A stretch of DNA of 64,000 nt, taken from contig JAQFVV010012446.1 of NCBI GenBank assembly GCA_028023455.1, positions 2,170,001-2,234,000 on the forward strand, written 5' to 3'. This stretch comes from Epiperipatus broadwayi (taxonomy: Eukaryota > Onychophora > Udeonychophora > Euonychophora > Peripatidae). This document shows positions 24,580 through 35,999 of this stretch, in pieces. The notes below the pieces were generated by a model, which ran no database searches, had not been told where the DNA came from, and saw nothing but the letters and a program-made list of their open reading frames with translations. Each line of letters starts with the position of its first letter. Position 1 is the first letter of the stretch. A program made the position numbers and the translations under genes.

Positions 24580-25323
24580 CCCTTTTCCCGCCTCTTACGA
24601 GGCTCCTCGTTGACATCTGATGTCACTCTAACTCTGCCAGTTCTTATGCTAAAATATTCGTTTGACAGGTATTGAATAGGTTTTAAAAAGTTCTGTAAGA
24701 TGGTGCCCTCTTCCGAATTATTTTACAAGTAAAAAATAAAAAAACACATTTAAACCTAAACAAAGAAAGAACATTAGTTGTGATTGGTTGTTAGTGTGGT
24801 CTCAGCCGAAAAAGACATTCTGATTGGCTGGAAAGAACAAAGAAACCGCCTGATCAAAGAAAATAAAGAAAAACGCTGAGATTTTCATTTCGAATATGAT
24901 TTAAAGTATTATAAAAGTATATTTTGAGAAATTACAAATTATTTTCAGAGAGAATACTAAAAAAACAAAATTATTTTCGAAAAATATTGAAGATTTTAGT
25001 AAAAATATTTAAGATTTAGTAAAAAGAAATATTTACTTTTCTATAACGTAAAAGTCGACCTTTTTGTTTATATTATAGCTTTTATGTTGCTGAAATTGAA
25101 TATTTTAGAATAAATAAATAGCAATTTATTTTTGAAAGAACTTTCGTTCTCTTCATAACCTGAAAAATTAGTAATATACTTTTTATAAACGTATCTGAGT
25201 TGAATTTAATATTATAGGCGAATATGTTTTAACAATAGGCTTTGTCTTCAGTTTGTGAGTTGGCCAATTAAAAGATTTGATTTTTACCTCATACAACCAA
25301 TAATATAATTAGCGGTTAAAAGG
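24580..25323. mobile_element. piggyBac-like MITE with TTAA TSD
   Basis: It is flanked by TTAA at 24576-24579 and 25324-25327. Left end CCCTTTTCCCGC; right end in reverse CCTTTTAACCGC. This fits piggyBac-type termini and target preference. The interior (744 bp) has no transposase; it contains two gattgg(c/t)tg motifs. TTAA alone is common in AT-rich DNA, so the TIR match carries the call. Confidence 0.55.
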
Positions 25324-25476
25324 TTAATAATTTATTCTATTACCAATAGAATTGGTGCCCTGGGTATTTGTTGATAGGAAATGTAGGATAGGTGTTGGAG
25401 GAGGGTTACAATAGATTTTTGGTGCCCAACATGGGGCTTGATAAGTCATTCCAGCCCATAGGGTTACAATATATTA

Positions 25477-25960
25477 ATAGTAAATAAAATCAAGTCATAC
25501 ATCATATGACTTAATTTGATAAGCTTGTAATTATAAACTAAAATAATAAGCTTTAGTTTATAATTACAAACTTATCAAGTTAAGTCATGTGATGTATAAA
25601 TTGATTTTATTTACTATTATAGTTTTGCATTTAAATTTTAAGCAATGTTATATTGTTAAGGCTATTAATATATGGTATGGCTGAAGATTTTTCAGACCCA
25701 TATAGTTATTAAAGTTAGATAGTTGGATTTGACGACATATAGGTGTCTGAAAATTTCAGATTTTTTACTTAATAGTTAAGTATCAGATAAGTGTTGGCTT
25801 TGAGCTGGTATTTTAGATCTAGTGTCTGAAATATCCTAATGCCTCACTGAGAATAGCCAATAGCTTGAAACCAGTTTGGGGATGGGAATAGTTTCTAGAT
25901 AGAGATTTAAATGATTTCTGTTGCTGCATTTGTTGATAAAGCTTGTTAGAGCTATTAGAA
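25477..25960 (+). mobile_element. Decayed H2 element with a foldback head
   Basis: 25477-25545 and 25547-25620 are inverted copies of the family end (aagtcatacatcatatgact). The body follows in plus orientation to about 25960. The ribozyme core is broken: CTGAGAA at 25853 replaces CTGATGA, although GAAACCAGTTTGGGG is retained. No TSD identified. Confidence 0.55.
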
Positions 25961-26399
25961 CACTCTTATTTTAGTTATATATATATGTTAAATATTTTAA
26001 TGAATTAATTATGATACAAACAAAGCTAAGTGTAAGATTATTTCCATACAGATAACTATAGATATTTTTCTCTTTGATGTAAAAATTCTAGTTTTATTTA
26101 TCCATACTTGGAAGCTTAAACATATTTATAACTTGAAAGAGTCCATTATATTTGAAAGCAAGAAAGTAAAGAGGTAAAAATTATTAAGTTGGACAAAATA
26201 TTTTTATGTTAAATAAAGTTTAGGCTAGCTTTCCCTTCATAGTGACTTGATATTTGATAGCATCACTATTTCTACAGGATGAGGTAAGATTTTTTGATAC
26301 TATTCCATATTAAGTGCATTATCTATTATAGGAGAGAGTTTGTTTTATTTGTTCATCATTGATTAACAATTGTTTTTTCCGATATGAATGATTAGTCTT

Positions 26400-26514
26400 C
26401 CTGTGTGGATGCTCTTTCCTATCAACTTCAGAGAATTGTTCATACATATGGGAGGTCCCCAAAGAAGATAGAATGTCAACAACTGGAATTGAATGACAAG
26501 GCTATTATGGAAAT
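26400..26514 (+). CDS. Candidate host exon X, unidentified gene
   Basis: After a TTAG acceptor at 26399, one frame is open for 38 codons: S-S-C-V-D-A-L-S-Y-Q-L-Q-R-I-V-H, then G-R-S-P-K-K-I-E-C, then L-E-L-N-D-K-A-I-M-E. GTGAAT at 26515 could be a donor. Spliced there, one leftover T joins AT of the exon at 56421 to give TAT and keep the frame open. If not spliced, a TGA follows after four codons. Composition is protein-like and unlike the surrounding repeats. The acceptor has a poor pyrimidine tract. Family not recognised. Confidence 0.35.
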
Positions 26515-26887
26515 ATGTGAATGATATTATAAATTAATTAGTCAGCTTCATGATCAATGTGATAATAGATTTTTACTTTAATTTTGCTTTGTAAATAATT
26601 AGTGCCTTGTTATGTATTTTTACCATGGGTTAAGGATTTGGAATAGTGAATATATTAACCACTGATATGGTAGAAGTACATTTTTTTATCATGTTATTTC
26701 AATTTTTATTTTATTATTAATAAACATTGCTAACTTATTTTAATGTACATTGGTCTCTAGTTTATCAAAATATTTTACACATTCATTCATCAACTTATAA
26801 TCAGATATATATATATATGTTAAAATGAAGATTTGCACGGGTTAAATATATAAAATACATATTTTGCAGGTTCATCCATGTTAAAAA

Positions 26888-26962
26888 CTTTTAATATTAA
26901 TATACTGACATTTCGACTTGGTCACACAAGCCATCCACAGAGTTATAAAAGTAGAAAGATGG
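26888..26962 (-). ncRNA. Hammerhead-like remnant of PLE type (H6)
   Basis: On the minus strand a 6-bp stem GGCUUG/CAAGUC is followed directly by GAAAUGUC, an arrangement like PLE hammerheads. The box before the stem reads CUGUGGAU where CUGAUGA is expected, so the core is damaged. Outer pairing CUUUUA/UAAAAG is possible. It lies 750 bp upstream of the PLE frame but on the opposite strand. Confidence 0.35.
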
Positions 26963-27544
26963 TTGTAGAGGCGCTACAATATATATATACATGCACACAC
27001 ATTTCATTCTTATATAATAATACAGCAATATGATTGGATAATCTTTAATTGAAACCTATATAGAGATACAGTAGTTGCTATCTAGAGTTGATTCACTCCT
27101 GAAAAGAGCTGAAGGCAATATTTTCACTGAGTTTGAATACTGAGGATTAATGGAATCCAAAAGAGGGGTGAGGTATGGATGAACTAGCTTAAATTGTATC
27201 TAAATTTAATGTGTGAACCTAGAGCTAGCCTATTGGAGGTGGATACGATCTTTGGTTAGGTACTTCATTGCATCATTCACAGCATCCTACCAGAAGACCC
27301 TAAGTCTGACTGTAGTGAGATGCAGCCCCCTCTTTTTCTTCTCTTGGATGGACCATTACAATATATATATATATATATATATAATAAAAAGCAAATATTT
27401 CTAAACAAGCTTATTTTATTATTATTATTATTTTTAATGATAAATGCTATAAGAGAAACCATTCAAATCTTTATCTATGATTGTCTCCATCCCCAGACCA
27501 GTTTTGAGTTATGGCTCTCTTCATAAATGAATACATAAAATAGT

Positions 27545-27660
27545 TTATTATATAAACAATACAATCAAACATTATATCCCATTATAAATTGACTTCTTTT
27601 TATACCCTATTATTTGTATTAAATATAAATATACATCAAGTCTACCAATATATATATATA
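27545..27660 (-). repeat. Copy of a repeat also at 39255-39345 (inverted)
   Basis: The block tataaacaatacaatcaaac...cccattataaattgac here is the reverse complement of 39270-39335. It lies immediately upstream of the PLE frame and may belong to its terminal region. That is an inference. Confidence 0.45.
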
Positions 27661-27974
27661 TTATATATATATTACACACAAACTTAAAACTTTTAAACAA
27701 AAAAAAACACAGCTTTAATGATAATTAAAAAGGAAAAACAATCTACTAAACATACTTCAATTGACTTATATGTTGTAAAAAATTTATCTAATCATCAGCT
27801 TTCCTCAAATAAAATTTATCTATTGGAGAAAGGTTTTAATTATGAACTGGCTCTTAAACATGTTCCAGTTGAAAATATTGTATGCAATATACAGTCTTCT
27901 TTAAAAAGTACAGACCTGCATACTGCTGATCTCATTAGATTTGAGGTTTGTGATGTCTTAAAAAATATGCAATT

Positions 27975-28084
27975 AGTCAAGCATTGGTGGTCAAGAAGTT
28001 AGCGACAGCTGCTTTACAAGCAGTTGTCCCGGGATAGCGGGTTCACTTCCCGGCTAATGTTGTGACACATGAGAAAATATATAT
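27975..28084 (+). mobile_element. Short tRNA-SINE inserted in the PLE, 11-bp TSD
   Basis: The unit gtcaagcattggtggtcaag...gggttcacttcccggc...gacacatgag is flanked by atatgcaatta at 27964-27974 and 28085-28095. Without it the PLE frame is continuous through L-K-N-M-Q-L-P-K-S, so the insertion split a then-open frame. The copy ends in a short (TA)n run. Confidence 0.85.
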
Positions 28085-29574
28085 ATATGCAATTACCAAA
28101 AAGTAATTTATCTAAAGGAGAATTTATTGCACTTCACAATTTAAAAAAGAGTGACTCTATTGTAATTATCCCAGCAGTTAAAGGTAATTTGATTATTGTA
28201 CTTAATCATTTAGATTATAATAATAAAATTTTAAATTTATTAAATGATGATACTTACAAAAAGATTGTTAGAGATCTTCTGACATATTTAGAAAAAACAA
28301 AACAAAATGTCTTATAAAATATTTCAGTATAGATGAGGATATGAAAATTAATTTTTTTTTCAAGAGAAGGCTCTTCATTATATCCTTAATTTTATCGTTT
28401 ATCTAAAATTCATAAACCTGAAATACCATTGTGGCCTATTGCATGTGTTATAGGTTCTCCCACACATCCTTTTGCTAGATATTTAGTCCAATGCTTACAA
28501 CCATTGACAGATAACATTTCATCCAGAATTAAAAATTCAAGTCATTTTATTTCTGTAATTAAAAACTTAAAACTAACTAAAAGTGATTTATTGGGTAGTT
28601 TTTATGTTTCATCGATGTTTACTAATATTCCTGTCGAAGAATCTTTATCTATAATAGCTCAGTACAATAATTTGCCTGCTTTTATTATTCAATTAGCAAA
28701 ACATTACCTAAGAAAATACATTTTTTATTCATGTTTTTAAAAGTATAAACAAATTAAAGGACTTTCTATGAGATTTCCAATGCCACCTGTAATTGCTGAT
28801 CTTAATGTGAATTTTGAAAGCCAAGTATTAAATGTAGCTACTATGAAACCTTCTATTTGGCTCAGGTATGTGAATATTTGTTATATGGCCTCATGATATT
28901 AATGCTTTGAACTCTTTTCTTGTTTTTTTTTAATGATTTACATCCTAATATTAAGTTTACTATGGAAGTTGAAAATAACAAACCACTTTCTTTTTTAGAT
29001 GACTTGATTACAAGAAAATGTGATGACCCTTATCAATATCGGTTTACAGAAAATCCGCCCATATAAACAGATGTCTTAATTCTCATCATCATTCTGCACA
29101 AATATTTTCTGTAGCAGAAAATCTCTTGATGAGACCATATAGTTTGTCTGATAAAGATAATCTTATTCAAGAAATAGAAGTAAGAAAAATATTCTACTTT
29201 CAAGTGGTTACAACAAAAACATCATATATAGAATATTACATAGCATTGATACTAAAAAGAAGAAAGAGGATAAAATTGATAAATTCAATTAGTTATAAGA
29301 GTGATTTTACCTTATATTAAAGGAGTCACTGATAAATATCAGTAGAAGACTATCTAATTTTAACATAAAGACTACTTTTTTCCCTAGCAAAAAAAAAATG
29401 TTGATTTTTATCCAAAAATCTAAAGACAGAGTACTTTTGGAATACCAGGGTGTTTATTAAATTCCATGTTTATGTACTTGAAAAGCTATGTAGACCAGTC
29501 TAATAGATGAATTAATGTCAAAATTAGTGATCATAAAAATACCTTTAGCAAAAGTTAAATGCATCAGCTTTTAC

Positions 29575-29658
29575 ATATATGTCAAAGAATTGACCGAGAA
29601 GCGAACCCGGGCCAGCTGCTTGGAAGACAGTTATGCTAACAATTTGGCCAACTTGACA
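29575..29658 (-). mobile_element. Short tRNA-SINE inserted in the PLE endonuclease, 15-bp TSD
   Basis: This is an antisense copy: ccgagaagcgaacccggg...ggaagacagttatgctaac. Its flanks tgcatcagcttttac (29560-29574) and tgcattagcttttac (29659-29673) differ at one position. It separates the GVY-type start of the endonuclease from its C-terminal block. Confidence 0.8.
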
Positions 29659-30110
29659 TGCATTAGCTTTTACTTCACATTTTTTAAAAATTGGTCACAA
29701 ACTTGATTTTGATAATACTAAAATACTTGCTAATTTGGAAATGTATGATTTGAGAACCATGAGGGAGTCGATTGAAATATTAAATAGACCAACTTGTTTG
29801 AATAGCACTGATGAAGTGTATTTCAGCCTTATGAAGACCACTTATTTTATCTCTTTCTTCTAATATAAACTTGAAATCAATTAATGATGAAACTGAAGAA
29901 AATAAACATTCTATTAATCCACATATTCTGCATACTCAACTACTTTACCCTCAATCTCATTTACCTCACACTCAATCTTATTACTATTTGAGATCTAACA
30001 GATTTTTTTTGAAAAGTTAATCTTGACAATGGTGAATGCTATTTGACTTTATTTACATTATATAATCATGAAGGCATTAAATATATTATACACAGTACAT
30101 ATACAAAGAC

Positions 30111-30345
30111 CACATTCAACATGTATATTATATATATATATATATATATTAAATGTAATAATGCTCAAGGATGAGTTTGTAAGTAGTCATTAAAAGTCAG
30201 TCAATACTTAAACAATTCCAATATCAATAATACTCAGCAATTTCAAACTGTTGCCAAGGTGGTTGCCTTGACAACAGTTTGAAATTGTTGAATATTATTG
30301 ATATTGGAATTTTCTAAGTGTTGACTGACTTTTAATATATATATA
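30111..30345. repeat. Palindrome of repeat family E
   Basis: 30193-30262 and 30263-30340 are inverted copies with no loop, meeting at ccaaggtggttgccttgaca. Marker block: caatttcaaactgttgcc. (TA)n runs flank it on both sides. Confidence 0.75.
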
Positions 30346-30379
30346 TTAAATATATCATATATATGTATGAATATATCAT

Positions 30380-30692
30380 ATATAAATCCTCAAAATCTAT
30401 ATTATACTTGCATTATAAACAGTCAAAGGCAGTAAGTCATTATTTTGTATAATACTTTTTATGTTAATTAATACTATCAAGTTATAAAAAAATATAGCTA
30501 ACTTAAAAACATATAATCTTTTATTTAGAAAATTAATAGATAAATAATAAAAGATTATAAGCTTTTTAAGTTGACTAGATTTTTTATAATTACGATAGTA
30601 TTAATTATTATAAAAAGCTTAATATATAAAATAGTGACTTAACTGCCTTTGATTTTTTATGATGCAAATATAATAAAAGGATTTGGAGAATA
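30380..30692. repeat. Palindrome with arms of about 155 bp
   Basis: 30380-30535 and 30541-30692 are inverted copies, centred near 30538. Marker blocks: caaaggcagtaagtca, aatactatc and ataatcttttatt. AT-rich and non-coding. It follows directly on the family E palindrome. Confidence 0.75.
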
Positions 30693-30962
30693 TATAAGTA
30701 GTCTGTGCATATATATTTAACGTATACATATGATATATTTAATATACATTTTGAATGTGATATTGTTTGTATAATATACATATATTGTATATAATATATG
30801 TATATGTGGTATATATATATATATATATAATAGAAAATCATATAACATTACATTACTATCCAAAAAACCAAATTTTATTAAAATTCTTCTGCAGCCATGG
30901 TTTCATCCATTAACAAATAGACACTTTCAAGTGAAATTCGACAAGATACTTACAACATATAT

Positions 30963-31820
30963 ATACACCTGGGTCTCGTTTTATGCGATAGATAGGTTCC
31001 TCAGAAAACATGCGCAAACGAAATCGTGCAAAAATAGGCATAACTTACATTGAAAAAGGGGGGATGCGGTCTGTGATTTTTCAAAAGTTGCGTAAAAGCA
31101 AAGCACCAATGTAAAATTATGTTAAAATTCGCGCCAAAAAAAAATAAGGAAATAAAATATGACTAATAAAAAATTTCAAATTTGAAAAAAATTGATATAA
31201 GACAAACTTTTTTTAACTATAATATTTAATTTTATTCAAAATAATATATTTTTATGCATAATTTACAGTACAGTAATTTACATTTTTTATACATGTTTTA
31301 ATTATTATGATTTTCTGGTGACAACGTAATTAATCTTTGAGACGATGATTTTATTAATTGTTTACGAAACTTGCGATATCCAGACATACAATCATTTAGC
31401 TCCGTTGGAATTTAAAAGCACGTTAATGATTAGTGTCATTAATAAGAAAAAATAATCGATTACATTCTTTTTTAAAAAGCAAAAACAGAATGTGATTTAA
31501 AATGCAAAATTAACACGCACAATGTTTGAACAAATTTACATTACAATCTTGTAAAATTTAATATGTGTATACATAAAATGTCGAAATCATGATTTTAATT
31601 TCATTATTGCATAAAATATTACTATTATAAAGCGCTGAAAATATTGAGATTACTAAGATGAAAGTCGAATTCCAATAATGTGCTATTACTTTCAATATAA
31701 CGTAAGTGCGCAAAATCTATTATTTAAAGTAATAGCGCATTATCGGAAATCGACTTCTGGTGAAACATGGATCGTGTAACTTCAAAATCGTGTTGAATAA
31801 GTCCGCGTAAAAAGAGACCC
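30963..31820. mobile_element. Non-autonomous TIR DNA transposon, about 860 bp
   Basis: The left end tatacacctgggtctcgttt and the right end in reverse tatacacatgggtctctttt form terminal inverted repeats of about 26 bp with few mismatches. TA at the ends may be the target site. The interior is AT-rich with no transposase. Superfamily not determined. A second copy end is at position 1. Confidence 0.7.
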
Positions 31821-31840
31821 ATGTGTATACAAAAAAAAAT

Positions 31841-32340
31841 AATCTTCCCATCATTCATTTCAAAAACCAACTTCCTTTAACATCAAAGGATGTCTTCGTG
31901 AGATTAATGGCTTCAGATTCAAGAAGACATCCTCTGATGTTAAAACAGTGTTGTTTTTGAAGTGAATGATGAGAAGACTATTTTGTTTTGTATGGGATGT
32001 TAAAGGAAGTTGGTTTTTGATAGTGAATAATGGGAAGGCTATTTTGTTTTGTATAGCATATTAAAAGAAGTTGATTTTTGATAGTGAATGATGGGAAGGT
32101 TATTTTGTTTTGTATAGGATGTTAAAGGAAGTTGGTTTTCGATAGTGAATGATGGGAAGGCTATTTTGTTTTGTATAGGATGTTAAAAGAAGTTGGTTTT
32201 TGATAGTGAATGATGGGAAGGCTATTTTTTTTGTATAGGATGTTAAAGGAAGTTGGTTTTTGATAGTGAATGATGGGAAGGCTATTTTGTTTTGTATAGG
32301 ATGTTAAAGGAAGTTGGTTTTTGATAGTGAATGATGGGAA
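31841..32340 (+). repeat. 61-bp minisatellite, first block, plus one inverted unit
   Basis: Unit landmarks are gatgttaaaggaagttgg, gtgaatgatgggaaggct and attttgttttgtatag. About six to seven direct copies run from about 31940. At 31843-31890 a single unit lies in reverse orientation. A short inverted gatgtcttc motif lies between them. The array resumes at 34001. Confidence 0.85.
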
Positions 32341-32345
32341 CCCTT

Positions 32346-34000
32346 TGTGACCTATTTATGCCCAATTACGCTTGAAAAATAAGTTTCCAATTTCGACCGC
32401 AATAGCGTGCAAACCGTATACGTCACAGTTACGCTTTTTTTTCTTTCTCTCCGCCATTTTTCTATCTTTTTGTACATCTAAAAATTTTTTCTGTGCGATG
32501 AAAATTAGATTTTTTATAGCAATTTTTGTAAAGTACATTATTAAAATTTTGTAAATTTTTTTTATCTTTCTAGATTTTATCAACGGATAAAAAAAATATA
32601 CGGAGAAAACAATTATTTTCGCCGCTGAACGTAATTTTGATTCTAATGAACTTTTCTGTTGATGTGTTTGATTTTGAGGTTTCATATTCCCCATTACCCG
32701 TAAGTATTCAACATTCATCATCATCATCTCCCACTGATATATAATAATTGCTTGTAATTCCTTTGGGTTATTTATTTTATTTTATTTACTGTTTTTATAC
32801 ATTTCATTGTAGATAAGTTTTTATTCATTTTATAGCATACTTTGCTATTATGGTTTGCTATGTAATAATGCATAATTTAGCTCACCCTTACCCTCATGAT
32901 ATTCCAATAATATAGTAATTATTTTTTACATGCATAATTTAGAATTTACTACGTTTTTATTCATTTCATTGTAGATAACTTTTTATTCATTTTATAGCAT
33001 ACTTTGCAGATAACTTTTTATTCATTTTATAGCATACTTTGCTATCATGGTTTCCTATGTAATAATGCATAATTTAGCTCACCCTTACCCTCATGATATT
33101 CCAATAATGTAGTAATTATTTTTTACATGCATAACTTAGAATTTACTACATTTTTATTCGTTTCATTATAGATAACTTTTTATTCATTTGATAGCATACT
33201 TTGCTATTATGGTTTCCTATGTAATAATGCATAATTTAGCTCACCCTTACCCTCATGATATTCCAATAATGTAGTAATTATTTTTTACATGCATAACTTA
33301 GAATTTACTACGTTTTTATTCATTTCATTGTAGATAACTTTTTATTCATTTTATAGCATACTTTGCTATTATGGTTTCCTATGTAATAATGCATAATTTA
33401 GCCCATGATTTTTCAATAATATAGTAATTATTTTTTATCCCCATAACTTATACTTTACTAAAGTTATTACTGTTATTTTTTTTTTGATCCACACTAAAAC
33501 CTTGCATTTCTAATCCACACAAAACCTTGCATTTCTAATAGATATCCCGCATAGAGGGCCTAGAAAAACAACTGCTTGCAAAAATTGAACATATAGGGTG
33601 GTTAGTAAAAGAACGAAACTGAAATTGTCACATTCTGCCACATTACACCAACAATCTGTAACTCAGGTAGGTCATGTTATATATTACTTTTTTCTGCATT
33701 TTATGATGAATGTGATGAAGCTGTCTATGAAATTGTCATTTTAGGCTATACCTTTCAAAATTGAGAGTTTGTGAACCAATGTAAAAATAAAGATTTTAAA
33801 AATGTGAAAAATATCATTTTTTTTAAATTATTTTTTGTGGTAATGACTACTTTATCAGCTTTATAACATTCTTTCATATTTGCACTTTATAAAAATGTAT
33901 ATATATATTTATTTATTGTAATAAATTAGACATTTTATTTAAAATTGTAGGTCCTGTAATTTTCTTTGGGAATTAAAAATGGCCGTTCAGGTCTCTATGG
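32346..34000. mobile_element. 1.65 kb insert interrupting the minisatellite
   Basis: It starts CCCTTTGTGACC and ends ...GGTCTCTATGGG directly before TTAA, so its CCC...GGG ends recall piggyBac. The left flank is ggaa, not ttaa, and the array phase differs on the two sides, so a simple TTAA insertion is not shown. A 123-codon minus-strand frame (32356-32727) is Lys-rich and resembles no transposase I know. Inside is a 162-bp satellite. Confidence 0.4.
32811..33470 (+). repeat. Four copies of a 162-bp satellite
   Basis: The start agataa(c/g)tttttattcat recurs at 32811, 32973/33008, 33170 and 33332, that is every 162 bp, with one extra 35-bp slip after 32973. Landmarks: gctcacccttaccctcatga and ccaataatgtagtaatt. 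Copies are highly similar, so the array is young. Confidence 0.9.
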
Positions 34001-34350
34001 GTTAAAGGAAATTGGTTTTTGATAGTGAATGATGGGAAGGCTATTTTGTTTTGTATAGGATGTTAAAGGAAATTGGTTTTTGAAGTGAATGATGGGAAGG
34101 CTATTTTGTTTTGTATAGGATGTTAAAGGAAGTTGCTTTTTGTAATGAATGATAGGAAGGCTATTTTGTTTTGTATAGGATGTTAAAGGAAGTTGCTTTT
34201 TGTAATGAATGATAGGAAGGCTATTTTGATTTGTATAGGATGTTAAAGGAAGTTGATTTTTGAAGTGAATGATGGGAAGGCTATTTTGTTTTGTATAGGA
34301 TGTTAAAGGAAGTTGGTCTTTGTAGTGAATGATGGGAAGGCTGTTTTGTT
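34001..34350 (+). repeat. 61-bp minisatellite, second block
   Basis: Five to six more copies of the unit at 31940-32340. Here they have small variants (gtaatgaatgataggaagg in two copies). It ends in a (TA) run and the right foldback arm. Confidence 0.85.
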
Positions 34351-35129
34351 TTATGTATATATATATATTGCAGATATCTTGTTGAATTTCACTTAAAAAA
34401 GTCTATTTCTTTATAGACAACACTATGGTTGTGGAAGAATTCTAATAAAATTTTGTTTTTTGGCTAGTATTGTAATGATATATAATTTTCCATTTTATTT
34501 ATAATTATTAGTATAATAATAAGCAGTATTTACATTTATGTATATGTAAAATTGTAGACAGAACTAATCTTCACATGTGCTACAAATTTAGCATACACTC
34601 TCTCATCAATAATTGTTTTAAAGCCATAGATGGTTAAGGGTTAGAACCTATTTAAATAAGCCAATAATTATTGACTGGGCCTAAATTTTGGAGCTTGTCC
34701 TTATTATGAGCCTTATTTTAAAATCTGACCTAATTTAGGCGTGGTCAGTAATTGATGGTATATTTAAAGAATAAACTCTTATTATAGGTCAATCACTTAC
34801 GATTTTAAAACAATTATTGAAGGTATGCCAATTTTCTAGTACATGCGTTAAGAGTAGTTCACAATTTTACATACTATTAAATATTATATATATATATTGA
34901 AGACTAATATATGTGTTTGCATATATTGACTTCATTCATTTACTACTTTCAGTTAGAACCAGTGTTTTATAGAGTCGCTAAGAGTATTGGCTATTAAGTG
35001 TTGTACCTTTCTCATGTATGAGCTTATTTAAATAAAACAATAAGTATATAAATAACTAATGTCAAGTCATATTAGATAATACAGACATGCATCTATGTGT
35101 AATATATATATATATATAAATCAGTCTTC

Positions 35130-35425
35130 ACAAAGGCAAAACTCTCCATACAGTAGCGCCACACAGTGCAAGCCAGAGTAATTAATGAATGCAGAAAGGC
35201 TTGTGTATAAAATCCCCATCCAGGGCCTACTCATCCAATATCCCCAGACTAGTTTCTAACTTGTGGCTTTTATCAGTGAGGAGCCTTGGATCTGAAAGCA
35301 CTGTACCTAGATCTTAGAATCCAATGCAACCCCCCAGCAGCGCTACTGTATGGAAAGTTTTGCCTCTGTGAAAACAGCTTGTGTAAGCATAAAGAATGGT
35401 GATCATGTGATGTTTGATGGTTTAA
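35130..35425 (-). mobile_element. Solo H1 ribozyme element with 12-bp TSD
   Basis: It is flanked by aaatcagtcttc at 35118-35129 and 35426-35437, so this 296-bp unit is a clean single copy. On the minus strand it runs from catcaaacatcacatga through the ribozyme region to ctgtatggagagttttgcc. Near both ends the 25-bp sequence around ctccatacagtagcgc appears inverted, so even one unit can fold. The core reads CTGATAA (about 35268, minus) with GAAAC and GTC kept, so it is probably inactive. Confidence 0.75.
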
Positions 35426-35999
35426 AAATCAGTCTTCTAAGACATTTAAATTAAAATAATCTTTTTCATTAGCTTTATTCAGTCTTTTCTCATTTTTATG
35501 GTTATGAAACTAAACAAAAGAAAAACGACAGGAATTCAATTGGACTTTTTGTCTTAATGGTAGGAAAAAAAATTTCTTTTTATGTTCACTTTGTTAAAAG
35601 CTTTTTCTTAGTTAGGTAATAAGATGTAGAACAATCCTTTCACCATAGGGATAGATTAACATCAAAGTATATATATAAAATTATTAGGTTGTAACTATTA
35701 AGCTAACGATAAATAAAAGATGTCCAGAATATTGGGGGGGAGGGGGCTTGATAAGTGAATGAGCTGTAAAAACTTCTTATTCTGTACTGGGAATAATGAA
35801 TTTAAAATTTTTTTGGAAATCGTTTATATTCAAAAGATAAGGTCATATAAAATTTTGGGAATTTTCAAATAAATCAAGAAGGCAGCCTGTATTTTTGATA
35901 AAAATACAATTTCAAGGGCCTATAATCTACCGAAGATGAGTTAGTTGTAAAAGTAAATACAATTAATACCTTTTGCACAAACTATTATTAAGCTATCAG

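Larger units (their letters stand above)
27718..29830 (+). pseudogene. Penelope-like element: reverse transcriptase plus GIY-YIG endonuclease, dead
   Basis: Blocks in order. 28069-28317 encodes L-S-K-G-E-F-I-A-L-H-N-L-K-K and I-V-I-I-P-A-V-K-G-N, the PLE pre-RT/finger block. 28580-28660 matches the palm motif FDVVSLFTNIP, but the catalytic Asp is Tyr (F-Y-V). 28745-28870 carries G-L-S-M-R-F-P and I-W-L-R-Y-V, where the YVDD box has become Y-V-N-I with a frame slip. 28970-29110 holds the L-S-F-L-D-D and H-H-H-S/A-like region. From about 29450 there is G-V-Y-x-I-P-C, the start of the GIY-YIG domain, and 29688-29800 its tail (H-K-L-D-F-D-N-T-K-I-L). Two SINEs, several frameshifts and stops break it. 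It is a fossil, though a source family of this type could mobilise the ribozyme elements. Confidence 0.85.
30829..34495. mobile_element. 3.7 kb composite foldback (FB-like) with nested inserts
   Basis: The terminal arms 30829-30960 and 34360-34495 are inverted copies: ccaaaaaaccaaattttatt against its complement, then caagtgaaattc, caagatac and a (TA) run. Inside lie a TIR element (30963-31820), one inverted and about twelve direct copies of a 61-bp minisatellite, and a 1.65 kb insert (32346-34000). Long inverted ends around internal tandem repeats resemble Drosophila FB elements in design. Homology to FB is not claimed. Confidence 0.55.

Noticed and set aside
26276-26290. Six-base microexon (ctacag|gatgag|gtaaga)
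   Set aside because: The splice sites look fine but a six-base exon cannot be supported from sequence alone.
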